Origin: an uncultured Latescibacterota bacterium | Lineage (GTDB): Bacteria; Latescibacterota; UBA2968; UBA8231 | Length of the DNA: 64,000 nucleotides | Assembly (NCBI GenBank): GCA_958295495.1 | Contig: OY282352.1 | Coordinates: 2,232,001-2,296,000, forward strand | Direction of reading: 5' to 3' | In this document: positions 1-8,149 of the stretch, one piece after another | How positions within the stretch are numbered: position 1 is the first letter of the stretch | How the letters are laid out: every line of letters starts with the position of its first letter | The notes under the pieces: generated by a model | What the model saw: the letters and a program-made list of their open reading frames with translations, nothing else | Databases searched by the model: none | Told to the model about the DNA's origin: nothing | Translations under genes and position numbers: made by a program

Positions 1-75
1 AAAATTCCAAGACATGAGTATGTGTTGGGGTGAATTTTGAAAAGAATTAAATCTTAGGGAATAAAAATCGCCGCG

Positions 76-1704
76 TCAATTGCCCGCGCCCTGCACCACC
101 ACCACCTCATCCACCGGCAAATCCTCCAACCGCGTCACCGCGCCATCGGGCCACCGCACCTCCACGCGCTCGACGCGCTCGGCCCGGCCCAAGCCAAAGT
201 GGAGGCGCACGTCGCTGTGGCCCAAGTAGCTCGCCGCCCCGCCGACTGCCCGCACCTGCGTCCGCCCGCCCGCCACCAGCCGCACCCAAGTGCCGACGAC
301 TTCCGGGTCGATTTGCACCACGAGATAGTGGCCGGTGCGCGTCTGATTGCGCAAGAGCGTCGGGCTGTCGTCGATATTGGTCGTGAACAAATCGACATCG
401 CCGTCTTGGTCGTAGTCGCCGCTGATGGTCGCACGGCTCGACTTTTGCACCAGTAGCCCGGGGCCGGCCCCCTCCACCGCAGAGAACACGCCCGATCCTT
501 CGTTGGCGAAAAGCTGGTTGCGCTGGGCGTAGGTGCCCCCCGCACTGGCGCGATCGACTTGGGGATAGATGTGGCCGTTGGCCACAAACAGGTCGAGGTC
601 GCCGTCGAGGTCAAAGTCAAAAAAGCGCGTGCCCCAGCCGAGATAGCTCACACTCGGGGCGGCCAAGCCGCGCTCGGTCGTGGCGTCGATAAAGGTCCCG
701 TTGCCCGAGTTCAGATAGAGCGTATTGGTCTCGCCGTAGAAGTTGGTCACATAGAGGTCGAGGTCGCCGTCGCCGTCGCAATCGCCCGCATCCACCCCCA
801 TGCTCGCCTCGGGTTCGCCATCGCCGTTGTACGCCACGCCGGCCTGCAAGCCTATGTCGCCCAAGCGACCGCCATCGTTGCGGAACAGCACATTGGGGGT
901 CTCGTCGTTGGCCACGAACAGGTCGAGGTCGCCGTCGAGGTCAAAGTCCGCGGGCATCACGCCCAATCCATAGTGGAAATTGGCTGCGGCCACGCCGGAT
1001 GCGGCCGTGGCGTCGGCAAAAGTTCCGCCGTCGTTGCGGTAGAGCCGGTCCCGCCCGCCTTCCATGCCCTGCGGCCCGCAAAAGACCCGCAGCCCGCCCA
1101 AATAGACGCAGGGATCCTCCCATGCGGCCCCAATGTTGCGGCCGGACTGGAGCACCGGCTCGAGGTCGAAGATCACGTAGTTGGCGACGTAGAGGTCGAG
1201 GTCGCCGTCTTGATCGTAGTCGAAAAACGCCGCGCTCGTGCTGAAGTCATCGCCAGCAACCCCAGCCGGCGCTGGGACCGCGGCAAAGGCACCATCGCCG
1301 CGATTGCGATAGAGCGCGTTGGCGCCGTAGTTGGTCACATAGAGATCGCGCTGCCCGTCGCTGTCGTAATCCCCCACAGCCACCCCCGTGCCCCAACCGC
1401 GATCTTCGACGTCGGCTGCAACCGCCACAAAAGCTCCACCGTCGTTGCGGTAGAGCACATTGCCCGGCCCCGCACCATAGTTGGCATAAGTCGAGCCATC
1501 CACCACATAAAGATCGAGATCACCGTCGCCATCGCAGTCGAAAAACGCCGCGCCGCTGCCGGTGGATTCGAGGATGAAGCGCTTGTGCGGGCTGCCGCTG
1601 ATGGTGGGATAGTCTAGGCCGGCTTCTCGCGTCGCATCCACAAAGAAGGGATCGGCATAGGCACTGGCAGCGACGAGCAGGAGGACAAAAATTAGCGCGG
1701 GCAT
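76..1704 (-). CDS. Exported CRTAC1-like protein (FG-GAP propeller + ASPIC/UnbV)
   Basis: Predicted exported protein of 542 residues. A hydrophobic signal (MPALIFVLLLVAASAYA) precedes seven calcium-loop motifs of the D-x-D-x-D-G-x-x-D type, each heading an FG-GAP/VCBS repeat (e.g. DCDGDGDLDLYV, DYDQDGDLDLYVANY). Seven repeats fit a seven-bladed, integrin-alpha-like propeller. The last ~80 residues, from HYLVVQID onward, are an ASPIC/UnbV domain with LHFGLG and VRWPDG signatures. This is the CRTAC1 architecture; the role of bacterial members is not established. The ATG abuts the stop of the upstream FGE-fold gene (TAAATG), making this the last gene of a five-gene operon. It has the same length and layout as the protein at 21598-23226. 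Confidence 0.9.
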   Translation of the reverse strand: MPALIFVLLLVAASAYADPFFVDATREAGLDYPTISGSPHKRFILESTGSGAAFFDCDGDGDLDLYVVDGSTYANYGAGPGNVLYRNDGGAFVAVAADVEDRGWGTGVAVGDYDSDGQRDLYVTNYGANALYRNRGDGAFAAVPAPAGVAGDDFSTSAAFFDYDQDGDLDLYVANYVIFDLEPVLQSGRNIGAAWEDPCVYLGGLRVFCGPQGMEGGRDRLYRNDGGTFADATAASGVAAANFHYGLGVMPADFDLDGDLDLFVANDETPNVLFRNDGGRLGDIGLQAGVAYNGDGEPEASMGVDAGDCDGDGDLDLYVTNFYGETNTLYLNSGNGTFIDATTERGLAAPSVSYLGWGTRFFDFDLDGDLDLFVANGHIYPQVDRASAGGTYAQRNQLFANEGSGVFSAVEGAGPGLLVQKSSRATISGDYDQDGDVDLFTTNIDDSPTLLRNQTRTGHYLVVQIDPEVVGTWVRLVAGGRTQVRAVGGAASYLGHSDVRLHFGLGRAERVERVEVRWPDGAVTRLEDLPVDEVVVVQGAGN

Positions 1705-2412
1705 TTAGCGGGCGCAGCGGAAGCCTATGGTGTTGCCCTTGATGTACGAATGCGAGTCCTTGGTGTTGGTCCGCTTGTTGCACTGGGTCAGGGTAGGGCC
1801 GTTGATCCACGAGCCCCCGCGCAGGAACTGCATTTTCTCGCCCCCTTGCGTCCACTCCCACACATTGCCGCCCATATCCAAGAGTCCAAAGGGACTAGCG
1901 CCACTCGGAAAGGAGCCCACCGGCGCGGTCCGCCCGTACCCGTCCTTGTCTCCGAAGATATTGGCGCGTCCCTGCTCAAAGTCTGCCCCCCACGGGTACT
2001 TTAGCCCTTCGGACCCCGCGCAGGCGAATTGCCATTCCTCCTGCGTCGGCAGGCGCTTGCCCGCCCACTGGCAATAGGCCAGCGCCCCGTACCACGACAC
2101 CTCGATGACCGGATGCCGCGCAAACCCTTCTTTGACCTTGTACGCGCCTTCCTCCTCCACCAGTGCCGTATAGCGGCTCCCCAGCTCCACCCAGTACATG
2201 CCTTCCACTTTGGCGTTTCCCTTCTCGGTCAGAAACGCGGCGTACTCCTCGTTGGTCACCTCGTACTTATCTATGTAAAACCCGCGATTTTCTCCCTCGA
2301 TTTTTACCATCTCCCCGCCCTTGAGGGCGTCGGTAGCGGCTTGCCCCTCCGCGGCCAAAGCCGAGGCCGCGACGGCAACACAAAGCACAATTCCGCAATA
2401 CACCCGCATCAT
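1705..2412 (-). CDS. Exported FGE-sulfatase-fold (SUMF1-like) protein without catalytic Cys pair
   Basis: 235-residue protein with a signal peptide (MMRVYCGIVLCVAVAASALA) and a formylglycine-generating-enzyme fold. Landmarks are YIDKYEVTNEEYAAFL, VSWYGALAYCQWAGKRLPT, EEWQFAC, YPWG, GNVWEWT, LRGGSW and the terminal GFRCAR. In true FGE the RGGS motif is followed at once by the two copper-binding cysteines; here it reads RGGSWINGPTLTQC, so the first is missing and the second displaced. It is therefore probably a non-catalytic or differently acting member. The start was chosen at 2412 because it overlaps the HAD stop and has GGGAG five bases upstream; ATG 2409 is an alternative. It lies between a HAD phosphatase and a CRTAC1-like protein in one operon. 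Confidence 0.85.
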   Translation of the reverse strand: MMRVYCGIVLCVAVAASALAAEGQAATDALKGGEMVKIEGENRGFYIDKYEVTNEEYAAFLTEKGNAKVEGMYWVELGSRYTALVEEEGAYKVKEGFARHPVIEVSWYGALAYCQWAGKRLPTQEEWQFACAGSEGLKYPWGADFEQGRANIFGDKDGYGRTAPVGSFPSGASPFGLLDMGGNVWEWTQGGEKMQFLRGGSWINGPTLTQCNKRTNTKDSHSYIKGNTIGFRCAR

Positions 2413-3275
2413 TTCGGCTCCCATCCTTCCAGCGCGTATTCCCGCACCACTTTGGCAAATCCATCCTCCGCAAAACTCGGTCCAATCCGCACCCCATCCC
2501 CGGCCACGGCTGCCTGTACCTCCGCCTTTGCATTCCCCAGCAACACCCCGATTCCCGCCGCTCGCAACATGGGCAAGTCGTTGTTTGCATCCCCTACCGC
2601 CAAGACGCACTCCGCGCACCCACCTACCCGCTCGGTTAGCGTCTGCAGGGCCACGCCCTTATTCACTCCCCGGCGCATAAATTCCACCATACCGGGATGC
2701 GCCCACGCCACATAGATCCGATCTCCGCATAGCGCCTCAATATCGGCGATGTGCTGTTCTCGTCGCTCCGGTTCTACTTCCAGCATGAGCTTGGGCGGTA
2801 CGCCCAACTCGCCGCTGTGGCAGCGCGCGTACAAATCGACGTCGCACACCATGCCCGGCTCTCTGAACGATTCGAGGTATTCCATGGGCCGGACGTACCG
2901 GTACTCCTCGGCGACCCCGGTGGCCGTGCGTTCAAACAGACAGTAGATCAGGTTTAGCCCCTCTGCGCGCCCGTATTCGATTACCTGGGCAAAGGACGCC
3001 TCGTCCAACCGCTCCTCGCGCAGCACCTCGCGCTCCGCCCCTTCGCCTGGTCCGAGAACCACCGAGCCATTGTAGCCACCTATGTAGAGTGCTCGCGCCA
3101 GTGCTGGGTAGGCCGCAAAAGGGTATTGGCCACGGCGGATGCTGCGCCCGCTAATGCTAGCTGTGGGGATGCCGCGCCCAATCAGTTCCTCGATAGCCGC
3201 CACAGCCGAAGCCGCCAGCCGTCCTTCTGAGTTGAGCACTGTGCCGTCGAGATCAAAAGCCACTAAGTCAATCAT
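2409..3275 (-). CDS. Cof-type HAD-superfamily phosphatase
   Basis: 288-residue cytoplasmic HAD hydrolase. Motif I is FDLDGT near the N-terminus (nucleophile and acid aspartates), motif II is in SISGRS, the motif III lysine is in NKGVAL, and motif IV is GDANNDLPML. The large cap inserted between motifs II and III is typical of Cof/type IIB phosphatases, which act on sugar phosphates or similar small phosphoesters; the substrate cannot be read from sequence. Start 3275 overlaps the upstream stop by one base (TGATG) and follows AGGAGG; ATG 3278 is also possible but sits too close to that site. It is unusual as a soluble enzyme inside an operon of otherwise exported proteins. Confidence 0.9.
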   Translation of the reverse strand: MIDLVAFDLDGTVLNSEGRLAASAVAAIEELIGRGIPTASISGRSIRRGQYPFAAYPALARALYIGGYNGSVVLGPGEGAEREVLREERLDEASFAQVIEYGRAEGLNLIYCLFERTATGVAEEYRYVRPMEYLESFREPGMVCDVDLYARCHSGELGVPPKLMLEVEPERREQHIADIEALCGDRIYVAWAHPGMVEFMRRGVNKGVALQTLTERVGGCAECVLAVGDANNDLPMLRAAGIGVLLGNAKAEVQAAVAGDGVRIGPSFAEDGFAKVVREYALEGWEPK

Positions 3276-4663
3276 CATTCCTCCTGTTGCAAAGTTTGCA
3301 GGCGCGCGTACGCGTGGGCCAGCCGCTGCGCCTCGCCCTCGTCGCCCGATGCCAAAGATGCGTACGTGCGCCACTCGGCCCGCGCTCGGTCGGGGTCTAG
3401 CCGCTCGTAGGTTGAGGCGAGGTGAAAGCGCCACAAGGCCCGCTCGGGTTCGAGCCGGACGGCCTCCTCGCCGGCCTGCACGGCCGCGGCGAGCAAGCCC
3501 AACTGCCGATAGGTGTCGCCTAGGGACGCGAAAAGCTCGGCGTGATGCGGATGCGCGGTCGTGGCTTCTTTGAACACCTGCACGGCCGCGCGCAGCCGCC
3601 GCTGATGGACGTACAAACCGCCCAACTTCAAGGCCGCGTCCCCTTCCGCGCCGCCCAAGGCGAGTGCCGCCTTGAAAGCCTCTTCTGCCGCGGCGAGGGT
3701 GCCCATGCGGCTGGAGACGATGCCGATACTTACTTGGGCCGCGGCATCGCCGGGCTGCCGGTTAGCCAACTCGGCAAACGCGGCGAGTGCCGAGTCCAGC
3801 CGCCCCTTTGCGCTGTGGATCAAACCTAAATAGCGATAGACCGGGTGCAGGTCGGGGTCGGCGGCTCGCGCCCATTCAAACTGCGCCAAGGCCCCCGCGC
3901 CATCGCCTTCCTCCCACAGCAACCGCCCCAGTTCATAGTGCAAGACGGCTTCCGCACCGCCCCTGTCGTGCAAGGCCAAACCCGCGACGAGCGCGTCGCG
4001 GGATAGGTGCCGTTGCCCCGCCTCTCTGTAGAGCGCGGCGAGATCGGCCCGGATCCCAGCGTCTTCGGGCGCGGCATCGAGTGCCTGCTGCATCAGGGTG
4101 TGCGCCTCCTCGTCGTGCCCCAACCGCACTTCTACCCGCGCTAGTTGGTAGCGCACCTCTGCCTGCTCGGGCGCAAGCTGTAGGGATGCGCCATAGGCCG
4201 CCTGCGCTGCGTGGAGATTTTCTTGCAAATGACCGAGCGCCTGATAGGCGTGGCCCAGCCGCGCGTAAATCAGTGCCGACTTCTCGCCCCGGCGCACGGC
4301 GTCCTGATAGGCGCGCAGTGCGCCGCTATAGCGTCCTTGGGCGGCTAGGCTAAGCCCCAGTTCGGCATAGACCCGCCCATCGTCCGGTCGCGCCTCCACT
4401 AGACTGCGGTAGAGCGCGGTCGCGTCTTCGTACGCACCGCACGCCACGTAGAGCGCAGCCAAGGTAAAGGTTGCCTCGTGCAGTGCAGGATCGAGTGCCC
4501 GCGCCTGCGCGGCTAGACGTTCTACCTGCGCCAATTCGGCTTGGCTCAAGCTCCGCAGCGGTCGGCCATCAATTAGTTCCTGCGCTTGGCGGTACGTGGT
4601 CAGAGCGTCTGGTTCAGCGGCGCACCCAGCCAACAACAGCGCGACGGCGGTCAGCCCCTTCAC
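3275..4663 (-). CDS. TPR lipoprotein
   Basis: 462-residue predicted lipoprotein. The signal MKGLTAVALLLAGC ends in a lipobox (LAGC, Cys14), and nearly all the rest is tandem TPR helices. Repeat landmarks include YAELGLSLAAQGRYSGALRA, YARLGHAYQALGHLQ and YRYLGLIHSAKGRLDSALAA. TPR arrays are protein-binding scaffolds, so this is likely a periplasmic or membrane-anchored adaptor. Its ATG overlaps the stop of the upstream TPR/FG-GAP/ASPIC gene (ATGA), indicating translational coupling. The same pairing, TPR lipoprotein beside a CRTAC1-like protein, recurs at 20228-23226. Confidence 0.88.
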   Translation of the reverse strand: MKGLTAVALLLAGCAAEPDALTTYRQAQELIDGRPLRSLSQAELAQVERLAAQARALDPALHEATFTLAALYVACGAYEDATALYRSLVEARPDDGRVYAELGLSLAAQGRYSGALRAYQDAVRRGEKSALIYARLGHAYQALGHLQENLHAAQAAYGASLQLAPEQAEVRYQLARVEVRLGHDEEAHTLMQQALDAAPEDAGIRADLAALYREAGQRHLSRDALVAGLALHDRGGAEAVLHYELGRLLWEEGDGAGALAQFEWARAADPDLHPVYRYLGLIHSAKGRLDSALAAFAELANRQPGDAAAQVSIGIVSSRMGTLAAAEEAFKAALALGGAEGDAALKLGGLYVHQRRLRAAVQVFKEATTAHPHHAELFASLGDTYRQLGLLAAAVQAGEEAVRLEPERALWRFHLASTYERLDPDRARAEWRTYASLASGDEGEAQRLAHAYARLQTLQQEE

Positions 4664-6726
4664 CGCGTCTCCCCCTCTCTGAGCATCAAGTGCTGGTCGG
4701 CCTCAAGGTCTCGATACACATCAACCTGCCCACTGGGCCACGCCACCTCGATGCGGTCGGCCCGCACCCGTTGTCCCAAACCAAATTCCAACTCCAAGCT
4801 ATTGCTGTTGCCGAAGCTGTATCCAGAAGCCACTTCCTGGTACTGCACCAAATCGTCGGCCTGCACCCGCACTTTGGCACCAATCCCGTCGCGATTGCTC
4901 TCGACTCCTTCCAATTCCAGCACCAAATAGTGATTGCCAAAGCCCTCGCTGCGGTAGAGCGCGTTGGGCCACTGGTCGCCGGGCTGAGCACCACCCACCG
5001 GCGCGTACAGGTCGAGGTCGCCATCGCGGTCGAAATCGGCAAAGGTCACGCCGTGCGATTTGCCCAAGTGCCCCAGCCCGGCAGCTTCGGTCGCGTCGGC
5101 GAAGGTGCCATTGCCTTGATTGCGGAAAAGTACATCCGGCTCGCGCCGGCCCATCTGCGGCCCGCCGTTGCCGAGGTAGATGTCCACCCAGCCATCGTTA
5201 TCCACATCGCCGGGAACGCCGCTCATCGTGCCCAGTGCTCTCCCCAGCCCGGCAGCTTCGGTCGCATCGGCGAAGGTGCCGTCGCCCCGATTGCGAAAAA
5301 GCACCGGCCGGTCGCGCGTGCTCGTCGATTTTCCAGCGACTCGATCGGCCAGCACCACCGCGTACTGGCTCCAGTTGCCCACGAAGATGTCCAGTGCGCC
5401 GTCGTTGTCGTAGTCGAGGACAAACGTTATAAAGCCGTCGATGTGCGCAGCACCTACGCCGGCCGCAGCCGTCTGATCGGCGAAGGTGCCGTCGCCCCGA
5501 TTGCGAAAAAGCACATTCGGCTCAGTGAAATTGCACGCGTACAGATCGGGCCAGCCATCGCCGTCAAAGTCGCCCCATGCCGCGCTCAGGGTCTGCCCCT
5601 TGTGCGCCACCCCGGCCCTTGTCGCCACATCGGCAAAGGTGCCGTCGCCCCGATTGCGGTAGAGCACATTGGTCGAGTCCCCGGTCGCGCCCGTGCCGTT
5701 GGCCACGTAGATGTCGAGATAGCCGTCGCGGTCGAAATCGCTCCACGCGGCGCAAAAGCTCGACCCCGGATTGCCGGTGCCCGACGCTTCGGTCACATCG
5801 GCGAAAACACCTTGGCCGTCGTTTTGGAAGAGCAGATTTACGCCGCCGCCAAACCACCCGTCGCGCGTCGCGTACAAATCGGCGTCTCCGTCGTTGTCGT
5901 AGTCGGCCGTCTGCACCCCGATCCCGCCCTCGGGCAGCACCAGCCCGGCGGCCGATGTCCGCTCGGCAAAGCGCGCGCCATCGTTGCGAAAGTACGCCAG
6001 CGCTGGATGGCCGATGACGACCAAGTCGAGGTCTCCGTCCTCGTCGTAGTCGGCCCAAGCGCTGGCGCGGCCCCCGTCGAATTTATCGACCCCGGCCTCG
6101 GCCCCGATCTCGCTAAATCGCCCACTGATGGTCCCCTGCGGCACGGCGTCGGCAAACGCCCCGGTCGCCGGCCGGCCCAAGGCCTCCTGCAACCACTTCA
6201 GGTGCCAGCGCAACTCCAGCGGCTCGGGATGCGCGGCCACCGCTTGCTGCAAAATCGAATCGGCGCGGGCGTAGTCCTCCTGCCACAGCGCGGCAATCGC
6301 CGACCAGTAGAGCGACTCATAGCCCTCGGGATCGACGGCCAGTGCCCGCTGCAAATACTTTTCCGCCGGCGCGAACTGCCCCTCTTCGAGTGCCTCCTTC
6401 CCCCGCCCCAAAAACGTCTCCAACACCAAAGACCGCGCCGCCGTCAATCCTGGGTCTAGTGCTGCCGCCTGTTCCAGCAACCCCACGCCTTCTTCTATCC
6501 GCCCCTGCACGAGCCGCACCCTCCCTAGCTGCCAGTAGCCCTCGGCCGCCTCGGGTTCCAACCGGACGCAATGTGCAAAGGCGCGCTCGGCCGCCCTGAG
6601 CCGATAGCGCTCCAGCAAGTCCAAGCCTCGGTAGTACGATTGGAGGAACGCCTCTGAGCGGCCAGTCGGTTCTTGGCAACCGCTTAGGGCGAGGATAGAA
6701 AGGGTGGTGACTAGGAGAATTCTCAT
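4660..6726 (-). CDS. TPR + FG-GAP + ASPIC/UnbV lipoprotein
   Basis: 688-residue predicted lipoprotein and first gene of the five-gene operon. The start at 6726 was chosen because it gives a clean lipoprotein signal (MRILLVTTLSILALSGC, Cys17). Residues ~20-200 are TPR-like (YWQLGRVRLVQGRIEEGVGL and following). Seven calcium-loop FG-GAP repeats come next (DYDEDGDLDLVV, DYDNDGDADLYA, DFDRDGYLDIYV, DFDGDGWPDLYA, DYDNDGALDIFV, DVDNDGWVDIYL, DFDRDGDLDLYA). The C-terminal ~90 residues are ASPIC/UnbV, with LEFGLGQ and VAWPSG. TPR precedes the propeller here, whereas in the proteins at 29486 and 38170 it follows. The exact biochemical role is unknown. Confidence 0.88.
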   Translation of the reverse strand: MRILLVTTLSILALSGCQEPTGRSEAFLQSYYRGLDLLERYRLRAAERAFAHCVRLEPEAAEGYWQLGRVRLVQGRIEEGVGLLEQAAALDPGLTAARSLVLETFLGRGKEALEEGQFAPAEKYLQRALAVDPEGYESLYWSAIAALWQEDYARADSILQQAVAAHPEPLELRWHLKWLQEALGRPATGAFADAVPQGTISGRFSEIGAEAGVDKFDGGRASAWADYDEDGDLDLVVIGHPALAYFRNDGARFAERTSAAGLVLPEGGIGVQTADYDNDGDADLYATRDGWFGGGVNLLFQNDGQGVFADVTEASGTGNPGSSFCAAWSDFDRDGYLDIYVANGTGATGDSTNVLYRNRGDGTFADVATRAGVAHKGQTLSAAWGDFDGDGWPDLYACNFTEPNVLFRNRGDGTFADQTAAAGVGAAHIDGFITFVLDYDNDGALDIFVGNWSQYAVVLADRVAGKSTSTRDRPVLFRNRGDGTFADATEAAGLGRALGTMSGVPGDVDNDGWVDIYLGNGGPQMGRREPDVLFRNQGNGTFADATEAAGLGHLGKSHGVTFADFDRDGDLDLYAPVGGAQPGDQWPNALYRSEGFGNHYLVLELEGVESNRDGIGAKVRVQADDLVQYQEVASGYSFGNSNSLELEFGLGQRVRADRIEVAWPSGQVDVYRDLEADQHLMLREGETR

Positions 6727-6735
6727 ACCAGAAAC

Positions 6736-6764
6736 AACATCCGCTGTCTTTTGCCCCCTGTCAA
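6736..6764 (-). promoter_or_regulatory. Possible promoter of the five-gene operon
   Basis: On the minus strand a perfect TTGACA lies at 6764-6759. Seventeen bases further is GATGTT (6741-6736), a weak -10 match (3 of 6). It would give a very short leader before the ATG at 6726. This region also separates the operon from the divergent gene at 6826. Only the -35 is convincing. Confidence 0.3.
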
Positions 6765-6825
6765 TTTCTAGTACGTTGTTACGTCTCTTTTGACATCCCC
6801 TCACCCTATAGAAGGAGCACTCGCA

Positions 6826-7938
6826 ATGAGATGGACCCTCTTCCTCGCCGCCCTCCTCTGGACGGCCTCGCATAGCACGGCCGAAGACCGCCCCCGCCTC
6901 GTGCTCGACGGCCAAGCAGCCGTGCTAGTCGTCGATTTAGGCGGTGGCTCCATTGCCGATTTCCACCTAAAAAGCAATCCGCTCAATCCCTTGCAATGGG
7001 ACTCTTGGTCCTTCGGCGATACCCCGGACCAAGCCCCGCCGCTGGAGCCGCGCTCCATGGGGCACTTCCTCTGCCTCGACCGCTGGGGGCCGGCCACCAA
7101 AGCCGAGCAGGCCCACGGCATGGGCTGGCACGGCGAGGCCACGCGCGTGTGGTGGACTATTGATGAGGACTCACGCGCCGAGGACGGCTACCTCGTGGCC
7201 CAACTGTCGGCCGAGTTGCCCTTGGCCGGCCTCGAGGTCACCCGCTCGATTCGCATGGATCAGGATCAGGCCGTCTTGGCGGTTGCCGAGGCCGTCACCA
7301 ATACCCGCCATTTGGGCCGCGTGTACAACATCGTCCAGCACCCGACCATTGGTCCGCCCTTTTTGGACGAGAGCACCCGCGTTGATGCCAACGGTACGCG
7401 CGGCTTTATGCAGGAAACGCCCATGCCGACGCCGGAAGACCCAGAGGTGCGCTGGCCCTCCGCACTCAAAAAGGACGGCACCGAGGTGGATATTCGCCAT
7501 TTGACGGATGACGCCGCCCCAGCAGTCGTTTCGTACATAATTGAGGAAGAATACGGCTGGACTACGGCCATCAACGCCGGCAAGGGGCTGCTGATTGGCT
7601 ATATTTGGCCGGAGGAGGAATACCCCTGGTTCGACGCTTGGCGGCACGTCCGCGACGGCAAGCCGTTTGCCCGCGGCTTGGAGTTTGGCACCACGGGCTT
7701 ACACCAACCTAGCCCGGCGTTGCTGGAAAAGGGCCGGATATTCGGTCGCTACCTCTTTCACTATATCGATGCCGACGAGACCCAAATTTTCACCTACGCC
7801 AACTTTCTCATGGAGATTCCCTCCGACTTTTCCGGCGTCGCCGATGTCGGATACGCCGAGGGCCAGCTCGTGGTGCGCGAGGACGGCAGTCAGGGCCGCG
7901 AGTTGACGATGGAAGTGGGTGAACTTTTTGCGTGGTGA
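6826..7938 (+). CDS. Exported protein of uncertain family, possibly galactose-mutarotase-like fold
   Basis: 370-residue predicted periplasmic protein. The ATG at 6826 has GAAGGAG eight bases upstream and opens a signal peptide (MRWTLFLAALLWTASHSTA). The body is beta-rich, with a glycine-rich early segment (VVDLGGGSIADFHLKSN) and aromatic/acidic loops (GYIWPEEEYPWFDAW) of the kind seen in aldose-epimerase/mutarotase-like superfamily proteins. I cannot identify a specific family or catalytic residues. It is transcribed alone, divergent from the operon to its left; the defence island begins about 210 bases downstream. Confidence 0.7.
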   Translation: MRWTLFLAALLWTASHSTAEDRPRLVLDGQAAVLVVDLGGGSIADFHLKSNPLNPLQWDSWSFGDTPDQAPPLEPRSMGHFLCLDRWGPATKAEQAHGMGWHGEATRVWWTIDEDSRAEDGYLVAQLSAELPLAGLEVTRSIRMDQDQAVLAVAEAVTNTRHLGRVYNIVQHPTIGPPFLDESTRVDANGTRGFMQETPMPTPEDPEVRWPSALKKDGTEVDIRHLTDDAAPAVVSYIIEEEYGWTTAINAGKGLLIGYIWPEEEYPWFDAWRHVRDGKPFARGLEFGTTGLHQPSPALLEKGRIFGRYLFHYIDADETQIFTYANFLMEIPSDFSGVADVGYAEGQLVVREDGSQGRELTMEVGELFAW

Positions 7939-8149
7939 CGTGGTAATTGAATGCCAGCCGCCAAGGACAGATACGGACCGACCCGCTGTTCAGTGAGCCG
8001 ATGTTTCCCGGTCGCTGTACCAGCGGTGCCTCACCTCTAACACCTAGGCTACTCGAAAACCGCGCCCAAGAACCAGTGCGTTGACACGCTCAAGCAACCG
8101 AGGGAAGTTCGGGAAGGCCAGAAGACATCCGAAAGATGGAAAACACGCG

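Noticed and set aside
559..1617. 352-codon open frame on the plus strand
   Set aside because: Antisense shadow of the FG-GAP coding region; repeated GAC/GGC codons keep the opposite strand open and give low-complexity VAVEVEV-type protein without domains.
4471..6459. 662-codon open frame on the plus strand
   Set aside because: Antisense of the TPR and FG-GAP/ASPIC genes; valine/alanine-rich shadow. Overlapping, clearly recognised domains are on the other strand.
7939..8149. Gap before the defence island, searched for tRNA or attachment site
   Set aside because: No cloverleaf, T-loop-like sequence or direct repeat matching the right edge near 14650-14885 was found by eye.
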